35,476 bases of DNA from an uncultured Bacilli bacterium (GTDB lineage: Bacteria > Bacillota_I > Bacilli_A > RF39 > UBA660). This document shows positions 8,615 to 15,982 of this stretch, in pieces. Below the pieces are notes generated by a model. It saw nothing but the letters and a program-made list of their open reading frames with translations, was not told the DNA's origin and ran no database searches. The number at the start of each line of letters is the position of its first letter. Within the stretch, counting starts at the first letter, position 1. The position numbers were made by a program, and so were the translations under genes. Location of the stretch: positions 89,823 to 125,298 of the forward strand of contig CANQID010000002.1 in assembly GCA_947623925.1 (NCBI GenBank), written 5' to 3'.

Positions 8615-8671
8615 TTATATTATGCCCACTCCCCACTTGACAAAAGTCATGGGGGGGGGGGCATAATATAA
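8615..8671. repeat. 13-bp inverted repeat around the pilin -35 box, with an inner G tract
   Basis: TTATATTATGCCC (8615-8627) is exactly complementary to GGGCATAATATAA (8659-8671). Inside lie CCCC (8631-8634), TGAC-AAAA-GTCA (8638-8649) and eleven consecutive G (8651-8661). The right arm contains the -10 box CATAAT and the interior contains TTGACA. It is therefore a nested palindrome superimposed on the promoter, able to form a cruciform or bind a dimeric regulator. No T run follows, so it is not an ordinary terminator. Confidence 0.85.
8637..8667 (+). promoter_or_regulatory. Pilin promoter with an 11-G spacer tract (candidate phase-variable)
   Basis: Consensus -35 TTGACA (8637-8642) and -10 CATAAT (8662-8667) are separated by 19 bases, 11 of which are an unbroken G run (8651-8661). 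Spacing of 17 is optimal for the main sigma factor, so loss of two G would give optimal spacing. Homopolymer slippage between -35 and -10 is an established switch in other bacteria (for example porA and opc of Neisseria). The same TTGACA context (CCCCACTTGACAAAAGT) precedes the second pilin gene at 27514-27530. Confidence 0.7.
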
Positions 8672-8696
8672 GTAAACAATAGAAAGAAGGAAGTAA

Positions 8697-10394
8697 ATGA
8701 AAAAAGGATTTACACTAGTTGAATTATTAGCGGTAATAGTAATACTAGCAGTACTAGCGTTAATAACAACACCAATATTATTAAATGTAATAGAATCATC
8801 AAGAAAAAGTACAGCATTAAATAGTGCAGAAGGATATGTAAGAGCAGTATCAAATTATTTAATAATGAATGAATTAAGTGATGGATTATATAGTGTACTA
8901 GATAATAACATAAAAGCAGAATATACAGGAACAGGACCAAGTAATGGAAGTATAACAATAAAAAAAGGTAATGTAGAAAGTGCAAATTTATGTATAAATA
9001 AATATTCAATAGATTATGTAGATGGAGTATCAAGTATATCAGAAAATGATTATTGTAAAGATACAAATAATAAAACATTAGTGTTAAATAAAAATGGTAA
9101 ACAACTAAAAAGTATATACGTTGGAGGGAACACAAACATATCAATTAATCCAAATGATATAGATATGAATGATGTAAGAAATATGTCATGTAATAATGGA
9201 GTAGGATTAACAGAAGAAAATGGTAATATATTAATAAATAATATATTAGGAAACGCTAATTGTTATTTAAATAATACATTAAAGGATGCAATTTATAATG
9301 CAGATACAACAGAAAATAATATATTATTATTAGAAGATGAAGAAAATGTTGCAGTAGGCATAGAAAATAATAAAAAAATAACATTAAATATGAATGGTAA
9401 AAAATTAATTGGATCAGTTAATTTAATATTCATAAGAGAAACAGGAGATTTAACAATAAATGGAGACGGTCTTATTTATTCTAATAGTAAATCTGATTCA
9501 TATAATGGAGCAATAAAAATGCATGGAAGCGGTAATGCAAAATTAACAATAAATGGAAATGAATGTAATTCGATGAATCCAGAAGAATATCAAAGCGGAT
9601 TATTAATATATGCAGATGCTAATTCTTCAATTGCAAGTTATGGTGTTAAATCACAACCAGATATACAAGCAGAATTAAATATAAACGGTGGATGTTATTC
9701 TGGTGAAAATAGAGTAATTGCAGTATTTGGCAATACAAAAGCAAATATAAGTAATGCAAAAGTTTTTGCCAATTCAAACGGAATAGTAGTTACTGATACA
9801 AGTAGTATAACATCTACAAATAATGATGTAACTTCATTAAATGATTATGCATTTATAATAAATGGTACATCAACTGCAAATATCGAAGGTGGAAAATATG
9901 TTTCAAAGGCAGGTGGTAATGCTACAGTACAAGCTCAGGGTGATTCAATACTAAATATAAAAGATGCAATTATAAGGCAAGAGTCTACTAGTGAATATAA
10001 TTGGGCACAAATAGGTATTAGAAATGAAGGAACAAATAAGATAAATATAGAAAACGTTGATGTAAAAAGTAAAGGCCCTGCAGTTTATAATAATAGAAGT
10101 GGAATAATAAACATAAAAAGTGGAACGTTTGAGTCAATTAATTTGGCTGTTAATTCTGGTATTGTAACTAATAACGCCGTAGAAGGAGCAACAATAAATA
10201 TATGTGGTGGAACATTTAAAACAGAAGTGAAAAATGCTTATGATTTATTTTTAACTGTCAATGAGTCAATGGATTCAATAGGTTTTTATACAAAATATAG
10301 ATCAACTGGAATAAATTGGATAAATGGAAATGAACCTACAAAATATGGATTAGAAAATCATTTTATAGTTGATGATAATCTTACTTGTGAATAG
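8697..10394 (+). CDS. Type IV pilin-like surface protein with beta-helix-like C-terminal domain
   Basis: 565 residues. It begins MKKGFTLVELLAVIVILAVL, a class III (prepilin) signal: cleavage is expected between G4 and F5, E9 is the conserved acidic residue, and a hydrophobic helix follows to about residue 30. Residues 30-190 form a Cys-containing linker module. From about 235 to 520 the protein is a ladder of short strands (LTINGDG, LNINGGCYSG, ANIEGGKYVS, INIKSGTFES, INICGGTFKT), typical of right-handed parallel beta-helices. Pilins this large are usually minor tip pilins or adhesins; adhesion is inference. No pilus assembly ATPase, platform protein or prepilin peptidase is in the window. 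Start ATG 8697 follows GAAGGAAG. Codons in the first ~180 residues are almost all A-ending (GTA, ATA, CTA, ACA); further on they become mixed, suggesting a mosaic gene. Confidence 0.88.
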   Translation: MKKGFTLVELLAVIVILAVLALITTPILLNVIESSRKSTALNSAEGYVRAVSNYLIMNELSDGLYSVLDNNIKAEYTGTGPSNGSITIKKGNVESANLCINKYSIDYVDGVSSISENDYCKDTNNKTLVLNKNGKQLKSIYVGGNTNISINPNDIDMNDVRNMSCNNGVGLTEENGNILINNILGNANCYLNNTLKDAIYNADTTENNILLLEDEENVAVGIENNKKITLNMNGKKLIGSVNLIFIRETGDLTINGDGLIYSNSKSDSYNGAIKMHGSGNAKLTINGNECNSMNPEEYQSGLLIYADANSSIASYGVKSQPDIQAELNINGGCYSGENRVIAVFGNTKANISNAKVFANSNGIVVTDTSSITSTNNDVTSLNDYAFIINGTSTANIEGGKYVSKAGGNATVQAQGDSILNIKDAIIRQESTSEYNWAQIGIRNEGTNKINIENVDVKSKGPAVYNNRSGIINIKSGTFESINLAVNSGIVTNNAVEGATINICGGTFKTEVKNAYDLFLTVNESMDSIGFYTKYRSTGINWINGNEPTKYGLENHFIVDDNLTCE

Positions 10395-10396
10395 GA

Positions 10397-10430
10397 AAAA
10401 GAAAATTAATTTTTCTTTTTTTTTATAATT
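10397..10430 (+). terminator. Terminator after the first pilin gene
   Basis: AAAAAGAAAA, a short TTAA turn, then TTTTTCTTTTTTTTT; the stem carries one bulged T. It lies directly after the TAG stop. Confidence 0.6.
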
Positions 10431-10437
10431 AATATTT

Positions 10438-10447
10438 GTGGTATAAT
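10438..10447 (+). promoter_or_regulatory. Extended -10 promoter of the glycosyltransferase gene
   Basis: TGTGGTATAAT (to 10447) has a TG extension before a perfect TATAAT; the -35 position holds only T residues. The same TGGTATAAT occurs before the PFOR gene (24005-24013) and before priA (28817-28825). Confidence 0.6.
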
Positions 10448-10466
10448 ATAAAAGAGGAGAATAGTT

Positions 10467-11615
10467 ATGAAAATATTAATAATACCTAGTTGGTATCCTA
10501 ATAAAGCAAATCCTATATGGGGAAATTATTTTATAAAGCAAGCAGAAGCTTTAAATAATTATGCTGAAGTTTCATTTTTAAATATAAACAGAGTAGGATT
10601 AAAAGAATTAAATAATTTTTTTAAATCAAAAAAAGATGATGGTTATAGTTCTAAAAAATATCCATTTCATTTTTATCAAAAATCAATATTGAATGTTAAA
10701 GGAATAAATTTAGATTGGTCATATAAAAGGTACCAGAAGGCTGCATATAAAGCATATAAAAAATTAGAAAAAAAGATAGGGAAAGTAGATATAATATTAG
10801 TTGAATCTGTATTACCTGCTGGACTTGGTGCATTATATATATCTAAGAAAGAAAATATACCATATATAATACATCATCATAGTTATGATGTTTTAACAAA
10901 TCCATCATATAAAAAATATAATGAACTTGTAATAAAAAATTCTAAATATTGTATGGCAGTACATGATGTAATAAAAAAAATTGTTGAAAAAATGGGTAAT
11001 AAATGTTCTATCATGCCAAATTACATTAATACAAGTAAATTTAAAGTTAAAGATAGTAAAAATAAAGTATTTACTTTGATTAACATTTGTAATTTTTATA
11101 AAGTAAAAGCATTAGAAATATTATTACAAGCATTAAATAAAGTAGTATACGAAGATAATATAAAAGATATAAAATTAAATATAGTTGGAAAAGGCGATTA
11201 TGAATTATATTATAAAAACATTTGTAATGAATTAAAATTAGATAAGTATGTTAATTTTTTAGGATTTATTCCTAATGATCAACTTCCAGATATAATATCA
11301 AAAAGTGATTGTTTATGTGTTTCAAGTAGAAAAGAAACCTTTTGTATTCCAATATTAGAAGCTTATGCAAGTGGAAAACCAGTAATAGCTACTACATGTG
11401 GTGGACCAGATAAGTTAGTAAATGAAAAAAGAGGTATATTGGTTCCTGTTGATGATGTTGAAAAATATAGAGAAGCTATAAAAGAAATGAAGAAAAATTA
11501 TAAAAAATATGATTCAGAACAATTAAGAAAATATGTTTATGATAACTATGATAAAGAAGTTGTATGTAAAAAAATAATAGATATATGTAAAAAGGTTATT
11601 CAAAATTATGAATAA
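10467..11615 (+). CDS. Glycosyltransferase family 4 protein
   Basis: 382 residues with GT-B fold features. The N-terminal Rossmann half starts MKILIIPSWYPNKANPIWGN and includes HHHSYDV near residue 137. The C-terminal donor-binding half contains IVGKGDYE (about 238-245), NFLGFIPNDQLPDII and the EX7E motif ETFCIPILEAYASGKPVIA (about 291-309), the usual nucleotide-sugar site of retaining GT4 enzymes. No signal peptide, so it acts at the cytoplasmic face on a lipid-linked or soluble acceptor. The sugar cannot be told. It is a monocistronic gene between its own promoter and a bidirectional terminator. It could serve cell-surface glycan or pilin glycosylation, but nothing in the sequence decides this. 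Confidence 0.9.
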   Translation: MKILIIPSWYPNKANPIWGNYFIKQAEALNNYAEVSFLNINRVGLKELNNFFKSKKDDGYSSKKYPFHFYQKSILNVKGINLDWSYKRYQKAAYKAYKKLEKKIGKVDIILVESVLPAGLGALYISKKENIPYIIHHHSYDVLTNPSYKKYNELVIKNSKYCMAVHDVIKKIVEKMGNKCSIMPNYINTSKFKVKDSKNKVFTLINICNFYKVKALEILLQALNKVVYEDNIKDIKLNIVGKGDYELYYKNICNELKLDKYVNFLGFIPNDQLPDIISKSDCLCVSSRKETFCIPILEAYASGKPVIATTCGGPDKLVNEKRGILVPVDDVEKYREAIKEMKKNYKKYDSEQLRKYVYDNYDKEVVCKKIIDICKKVIQNYE

Positions 11616-11620
11616 CCTTT
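11591..11620. terminator. Bidirectional terminator between convergent genes
   Basis: A perfect 12-bp stem AAAGGTTATTCA / TGAATAACCTTT (11591-11602 with 11609-11620), 6-base loop. Its left arm codes for the last glycosyltransferase residues, and its right arm abuts the stop of the GatD-like gene. T-rich sequence follows on the plus side and A-rich (T on minus) on the other. Confidence 0.8.
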
Positions 11621-12315
11621 TATTCTTTCGACATACATTTAATATAATTATTATATGCTTTTTCTTCTAGTGAAAAATCAAATTTTTTAAATTTAAAATT
11701 TTTATCTTTTTCTATAATCAATTTTGTAATTATGTATTTAAGCAAATCAGTATTTCTAATTAATATTGGACCTAATAAATAGGTAGCATAGAAGTTTTTG
11801 TAGTGAATTCCTTCTTTTATATTATTTTTATCTTTAAACATAGGATTATATTTATTGCTATCTATAATACAATCATGATTTTCAAAACCTATTATATATG
11901 TTTTTATGAAGTCACATTTTAATGTACATTCTTTTACGATCCTTTTTTCTTGTTTAATACTTTCATAATTAAAAATATTTAAACAATTAATTTTATCATT
12001 GTCTATTATTTGTTTTCCAAATAACTCAATACTATTTCCTGTTACAAATAAAAATTTATTATTTTCAATATATTTTGTAATTTCATCTTTATATTTCATT
12101 AAATGAGATAAAGCAAGTTTTTGATTATTTTCAGTACCAGAACCTATATAAACAAAATCATATTTTTCAAAATCTAATTCATCATTTATTGATAAATTTA
12201 AAACATTAACTTTAATATTTTGATTTTCAAGATTTTTTACTAAAGCTTTTATATTACCACTATCACCATAGAGATTAAGTAAATCATAATAAAGATTAGC
12301 TATAGTTATTTTCAT
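11620..12315 (-). CDS. GatD-like glutamine amidotransferase subunit lacking the catalytic Cys and His
   Basis: 231 residues, similar in length to GatD. GatD supplies ammonia by hydrolysing glutamine, for amidation of lipid II glutamate by MurT. Family landmarks are clear: LYYDLLNLYGDSGNI at the N terminus, IGSGTENNQKLAL (about 57-69), and EGIHYKNFYATYLLGPILIRN near residues 183-203. Two catalytic positions differ. Where GatD has ICGGYQ with the nucleophile Cys, this protein has VTGNSIE; where GatD has YLHGP with the catalytic His, it has YLLGP. On present knowledge the glutaminase should be inactive. The gene overlaps the MurT-like gene by one base (TAATG), so the two make a pair. It is either a divergent subfamily using another nitrogen source or a structural subunit. 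Confidence 0.85.
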   Translation of the reverse strand: MKITIANLYYDLLNLYGDSGNIKALVKNLENQNIKVNVLNLSINDELDFEKYDFVYIGSGTENNQKLALSHLMKYKDEITKYIENNKFLFVTGNSIELFGKQIIDNDKINCLNIFNYESIKQEKRIVKECTLKCDFIKTYIIGFENHDCIIDSNKYNPMFKDKNNIKEGIHYKNFYATYLLGPILIRNTDLLKYIITKLIIEKDKNFKFKKFDFSLEEKAYNNYIKCMSKE

Positions 12316-13643
12316 TATTTATCACGTCCATTCATTAAACTAGTAAATGGTATTACATAATCAAAATTTAGTATTGCATATATATTTCCATTGGTATTTT
12401 TCTTTATATAATCAGTTGCTTCATCTAAAGTTTGTATAATTTTTATTTTCTTATTATCTATATCTGCATATTTTATTCTTGTTGCTATATCATATCTATT
12501 TGGACCAACACATATGATTTTATCTATATCATGTTTTTTTAGTAATTCAAATTCTATATCATATAACCAAGATAAATCATCAAAATTATATCTTCTACTA
12601 ATTTCTTTCCAACCAATTATTATAGTTTTTTTATCTTTTTTTTCATCTAAAAATAATAAAGATTGATTAAATGAAGCAGAGTTTTCATTTTTATTATTAA
12701 GTATAAAACATTTTCTATTATTAAATTCATAAAATCCATATGTTGTTTTTTTATTTGAAGATAAATACTTACATATTTTATTTTCATCTATTCCAATAAG
12801 AGATAATGTAGTATATGCAGCAAGTGTATTATATGCTGAATAAAGTATATCACTACAATTATTAATTGTATATTTATCGTTTATAATTAGCTCGTTTTTA
12901 TCATAATTTAATTTAGTAGCAAGAAAATCTATTTTAGGTGTCTTAAAATCACAATTACTACAATAATAATTACCTAAATATTCAAAATTATAAAAATTAT
13001 AATTTAATTTTGAACTGCATCTAGGGCAATAATTTATATTTAAATTGGAAAATTTATTTTTAGTGTATGAGTATTTATTTTTATCTATTCCATAATATGT
13101 AATTTTGAAATTTTTTTCAAGGTTAAATTTTTGTAAATAAGGGTCATCACCATTTAATATTAGATGCATATCATTAGTTAATGCTTTTTTTATTTCTCTA
13201 TATACTAAATCAAAATGTCCTTGTCTTGGTGGTTGGTCCCTAGTTATATTTGTTATAACTACAAAGTTTGGTTTAATATTTTTAAATACAATTTTTGTAT
13301 ATCTTTCATCTATTTCAAAAACTAAAATATCTTTTTTGATTTTTCCTGTTAATGTTGCATTTTCTATTAATAGTGTGGCAATTCCATATTCTAAATTTGA
13401 ACCTTTTTCATTATGAACAACGCTTTTACCACTTTTCTTTATTGCATCTGCAATCATTTTAGAAGTGCTTCCTTTACCTGATGAACCTGTTACTGCAATA
13501 ATGGTTTTAGGAAGTGTAAATTTGCTCATTAGATTTTTATCGATTTTTAATGCAATAGCGCCTGGAGTTGAACTACCTTTATGAAGTAATTTACCAATTA
13601 TTATAGTTATTTTTGAAATAAAAATTGCTAAAAAAAGTTTCAT
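12315..13643 (-). CDS. MurT-like Mur ligase family protein (lipid II isoglutaminyl synthase-type)
   Basis: Start placed at ATG 13643 (442 aa) after GGTGAT; upstream in-frame GTG and TTG codons lie within that site. Features: hydrophobic N terminus, ATP-binding loop TGSSGKGSTSKM (about 56-67; most MurT proteins have GTNGKTT there), the Mur-ligase/MurT motif NITRDQPPRQG, and a four-Cys zinc ribbon (CPRCSSKL...CSNCDF, about 205-235) characteristic of MurT. The C-terminal domain has FDDLSWLYDIEFE, matching the DxSWxWD segment that contributes the Asp to the GatD active site. MurT-GatD amidates the glutamate of peptidoglycan stem peptides. Here the GatD partner lacks its active residues, so the actual reaction is open. 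It diverges from yqfC. Confidence 0.88.
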   Translation of the reverse strand: MKLFLAIFISKITIIIGKLLHKGSSTPGAIALKIDKNLMSKFTLPKTIIAVTGSSGKGSTSKMIADAIKKSGKSVVHNEKGSNLEYGIATLLIENATLTGKIKKDILVFEIDERYTKIVFKNIKPNFVVITNITRDQPPRQGHFDLVYREIKKALTNDMHLILNGDDPYLQKFNLEKNFKITYYGIDKNKYSYTKNKFSNLNINYCPRCSSKLNYNFYNFEYLGNYYCSNCDFKTPKIDFLATKLNYDKNELIINDKYTINNCSDILYSAYNTLAAYTTLSLIGIDENKICKYLSSNKKTTYGFYEFNNRKCFILNNKNENSASFNQSLLFLDEKKDKKTIIIGWKEISRRYNFDDLSWLYDIEFELLKKHDIDKIICVGPNRYDIATRIKYADIDNKKIKIIQTLDEATDYIKKNTNGNIYAILNFDYVIPFTSLMNGRDK

Positions 13644-13748
13644 TATAATCACCAATTTTATTATATCACTTTTTAATATAAATACTTAATAATTATCGTA
13701 TTTTTCATTAATTAATATTTGTTAGAATATATTTATATAGGTGATACC

Positions 13749-13988
13749 ATGGGAATAATAAGTGGCATTAGAGATTATATATTAGATGATGATTTTGAAG
13801 TTCATATTTTTAATAATAAAGTAAATGTTGTAAATTATAAAGAAATAGGTCATTTTGATTCTGATAAAGTAATAATAAATTATTCTAATGGATCTGTAGT
13901 TATAAAAGGAAATAATCTAGTTGTATCTAAATTAATGAACTCAGAAATTTTAATTTGTGGCAATATTAAAAGTGTAGAATTGAGGTAG
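13749..13988 (+). CDS. yqfC: YabP/YqfC family sporulation protein
   Basis: Start at ATG 13749 (79 aa) after AGGTGAT; an upstream in-frame ATG at 13719 lacks a ribosome-binding site. The small all-beta protein has the YqfC pattern: VHIFNNKVNVVNYKEIGHFD, then KVIINYSNGSVVIKGNNLVVSKL, ending in EILICGNIKSVEL. YqfC is made in the mother cell in Bacillus sporulation; its biochemical role is unknown. It sits two bases before yqfD, as in Bacillus. Confidence 0.85.
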   Translation: MGIISGIRDYILDDDFEVHIFNNKVNVVNYKEIGHFDSDKVIINYSNGSVVIKGNNLVVSKLMNSEILICGNIKSVELR

Positions 13989-13990
13989 AT

Positions 13991-15175
13991 ATGAAAAACA
14001 GTTTATTTTATAAAATAAAAAGCAAAATAGTAGTATGTGTTAAAGGGAACAATTTAGAAAGATTTATTCATAGATTAGTAAATAATAAAATAGAACTTTT
14101 AAATATAAAATATGTGAAATATAATGAAGTACATATAACAATATATAAAAAAGATTATGATAATTTAATTAAATTAAAAACAATTTATGATATATCAATT
14201 GTCGATGAGAAAGGATTAATTAAACTTAAAAATTTAATTATAAAAAATATTTATTTTATTATGTCAGTTGTTATTTGTTATGTTATTTTAAAAGTACTTA
14301 CAAGTATGGTTTTTGATATAAAAATTGTACATAATGATAAAGAAATAAGAGAAATAATATCAAATGAATTACAATTTCATGGAATAAAAAAATATAGTTT
14401 TATAAAAAATTATGATGAAATTCAAACTATAAAACAAGATATATTAAATAAATATAAAGATAAAATAGAGTGGCTTGAGATAGAGAATGTTGGAGTTAAA
14501 TATATTGTTAGAGTTCAAGAAAGAAGCATTATAAAAAATGATAAATATGAACGGAAAAGAAATGTTGTTTCTAAAAAGTCTGCAATAATAAAAAGTGTAA
14601 AGGCATCAAGTGGTGTAATTATTAAAAATATTAATGATTATGTTTCACCTGGTGATGTAATAATATCTGGTGAAATTAAACTAAATGAGGAACTTAAAAA
14701 TATAGTTGATGCAACAGGAAAAGTATATGGAGAAGTATGGTATTCGACAACTGTTGAGTATCCATTTACATATAAAGAAGTAAAAGAAACAGGTAATGCA
14801 AAAACAGTTTATTCAATTAAATTTTTAAATAATTATATAAATTTATTTGATTTTAATAAGTATAAAAGTAGTATAAAAGATGAAAAAATATTGTTTTCTA
14901 ATAGTATTTTACCTATACATTTTGTAAGATTAAAGGAAAGAGAAACAGAAGTAATTGATGAAGTCTTGACTGAGGAATTGGCTATAGATAGAGCATATGA
15001 ATTATCTATTAATAAAATAAAACAAAATTTAAATGAAGATGAATATATAATAAAAAGTAGTATTTTAAAAACTACTATAAAAGAAGATAAAGTTATTTTG
15101 GAAATGTTTTTTTCTGTATATGAGGACATAACAGATTATAAAGAGATAGAAATAAACAGTGAGATTACAGAGTAA
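13991..15175 (+). CDS. yqfD: Sporulation protein YqfD
   Basis: 394 residues, normal for YqfD. The N-terminal ~75 residues form a soluble domain with VKGNNLERFIHRLVNNKIELLNIKY, typical of YqfD. One transmembrane helix follows (about 80-103, IYFIMSVVICYVILKVLTSMV), then an extracytoplasmic domain with IEWLEIENVGVKYIVRVQER (about 158-177) and a GVIIKNINDYVSPGDVIISG stretch (about 211-230). YqfD is a mother-cell sporulation protein needed at engulfment/cortex stages. In Bacillus phoH and pgpH follow; here the unit ends at a terminator and phoH/pgpH are not in the window. Confidence 0.92.
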   Translation: MKNSLFYKIKSKIVVCVKGNNLERFIHRLVNNKIELLNIKYVKYNEVHITIYKKDYDNLIKLKTIYDISIVDEKGLIKLKNLIIKNIYFIMSVVICYVILKVLTSMVFDIKIVHNDKEIREIISNELQFHGIKKYSFIKNYDEIQTIKQDILNKYKDKIEWLEIENVGVKYIVRVQERSIIKNDKYERKRNVVSKKSAIIKSVKASSGVIIKNINDYVSPGDVIISGEIKLNEELKNIVDATGKVYGEVWYSTTVEYPFTYKEVKETGNAKTVYSIKFLNNYINLFDFNKYKSSIKDEKILFSNSILPIHFVRLKERETEVIDEVLTEELAIDRAYELSINKIKQNLNEDEYIIKSSILKTTIKEDKVILEMFFSVYEDITDYKEIEINSEITE

Positions 15176-15187
15176 TGTAATCTTTTT
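15163..15187 (+). terminator. Terminator of yqfCD
   Basis: GATTACA-GAGTAA-TGTAATC (15163-15182) followed by TTTTT; the stop codon of yqfD lies within the loop region. Confidence 0.75.
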
Positions 15188-15188
15188 A

Positions 15189-15217
15189 TTGTGTTTTTAA
15201 TTATATTATATTATAAT
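15189..15217 (+). promoter_or_regulatory. Promoter of the tRNA-Thr gene
   Basis: TTGTGT (15189-15194), 17-base spacer, TATAAT (15212-15217), only eight bases before the mature tRNA 5' end, so the precursor would have almost no leader. Confidence 0.6.
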
Positions 15218-15225
15218 TAAGTTAT

Positions 15226-15301
15226 GCCGAAATAGCTCAGTTGGTAGAGCAACTGTCTCGTAATCAGTAGGTCGGGAGTTCGAATCTCTTTTTCGGCACC
15301 A
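15226..15301 (+). tRNA. tRNA-Thr (anticodon CGT), CCA encoded
   Basis: A 76-nt cloverleaf: acceptor GCCGAAA / TTTCGGC, D arm GCTC...GAGC, anticodon loop CTCGTAA with anticodon CGT at 34-36, T loop TTCGAAT, discriminator A and encoded CCA. The identity Thr fits the body, which closely follows Firmicute tRNA-Thr. It reads ACG, a rare codon in this A/T-rich genome. Two oddities: the base pair 31-39 of the anticodon stem is T-T rather than the usual A-T, and the T stem has two G-T pairs at its base. It is a single-copy unit with its own promoter and terminator. Confidence 0.95.
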
Positions 15302-15314
15302 GATTGATACCAAG

Positions 15315-15338
15315 CTCGGACTATAAAGTTCGAGTTTT
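15315..15338 (+). terminator. Terminator after tRNA-Thr
   Basis: CTCGGA-CTATAAAG-TTCGAG (15315-15334) followed by TTTT. Confidence 0.6.
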
Positions 15339-15409
15339 AAAATGTTTTAAAATTTGATACAATATTTATAGATAAAATATATTGTATAAATTATGAGTTG
15401 AAAATATGA

Positions 15410-15484
15410 TATGAAAAATGTGAATCTAATATAGAAAAAGATTGTAAATATTGTCCAAAATGTAAAACAAATTTAAAAAAATAA
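15410..15484 (+). pseudogene. Possible remnant of a zinc-ribbon protein
   Basis: An open stretch between stops reads YEKCESNIEKDCKYCPKCKT followed by NLKK and a stop. The pattern C-x-x-...-C-K-Y-C-P-K-C resembles a zinc-ribbon tail. No in-frame start codon precedes it (TGA at 15407-15409), so it is either a decayed 3' fragment or chance. The rest of the 272-base gap between tRNA-Thr and the next gene holds only terminators. Confidence 0.3.
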
Positions 15485-15514
15485 GATATGGAAACCAATT
15501 GATACTAAATTTTA

Positions 15515-15553
15515 AAATAAAAATAGTTAATTAATATATTTTATTGACTATTT
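15515..15553 (-). terminator. Terminator of the minus-strand membrane-protein pair
   Basis: AAATAGTTAAT (15521-15531) pairs with ATTGACTATTT (15543-15553) with one G-T pair; on the minus strand a T-rich run follows. Confidence 0.55.
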
Positions 15554-15573
15554 AAAATTTATTAATTAATATT

Positions 15574-15951
15574 TTAACTAAATGCAACCTCTATATCTAA
15601 GTCTGTATCAACAATAGAAATATATAAAAATATTAATCCACTTATTAAAATTAAAACAGTACCTAACAAACTTAATTCACTTAAGTTTTTCTTTTTTAAC
15701 GAATCAGTTGGTTTTAACTCTTTAAAATCTTTGTAATTATCTATAAAAAAATAAAAATAGATTAAAACAGCTACTATAAAAATAAATATAGTTAAATTTC
15801 TATATTTATTTTTTGCTTTAATATCATTTGTACAAAAAAACTTTTTTTCATAATAATTTGCATATAAACATAATCCTATTATGAAAAAATAAATAATCCA
15901 TACAATATTTTCATTATTGATTTGTTTAAGTCTTCTACTAACATCATTCAT
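15574..15951 (-). CDS. Hypothetical membrane protein, 125 aa
   Basis: Three hydrophobic segments (about residues 17-33, 51-68 and 92-111) separated by charged loops. The N terminus NDVSRRLKQINNENIVWIIY and the C-terminal acidic end TDLDIEVAFS look like those of small conserved membrane proteins that I have seen in Firmicutes, but I cannot name a family. It follows the YgjV-like gene on the same strand after 31 bases, so they probably form an operon. No function is offered. Confidence 0.65.
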   Translation of the reverse strand: MNDVSRRLKQINNENIVWIIYFFIIGLCLYANYYEKKFFCTNDIKAKNKYRNLTIFIFIVAVLIYFYFFIDNYKDFKELKPTDSLKKKNLSELSLLGTVLILISGLIFLYISIVDTDLDIEVAFS

Positions 15952-15982
15952 ACTAAAATATATTCTATTTATTTAATAAAAA

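Noticed and set aside
8615-8671. Palindrome at the pilin promoter as a terminator for pheT
   Set aside because: No T run follows the right arm, and a better terminator already stands at 8576-8604.
8710-9144. Long open frame on the minus strand opposite the first pilin gene
   Set aside because: It is rich in Leu, Tyr and His because the sense codons end in A; no ribosome-binding site, no motif. The same holds for 27681-28208 opposite the second pilin.
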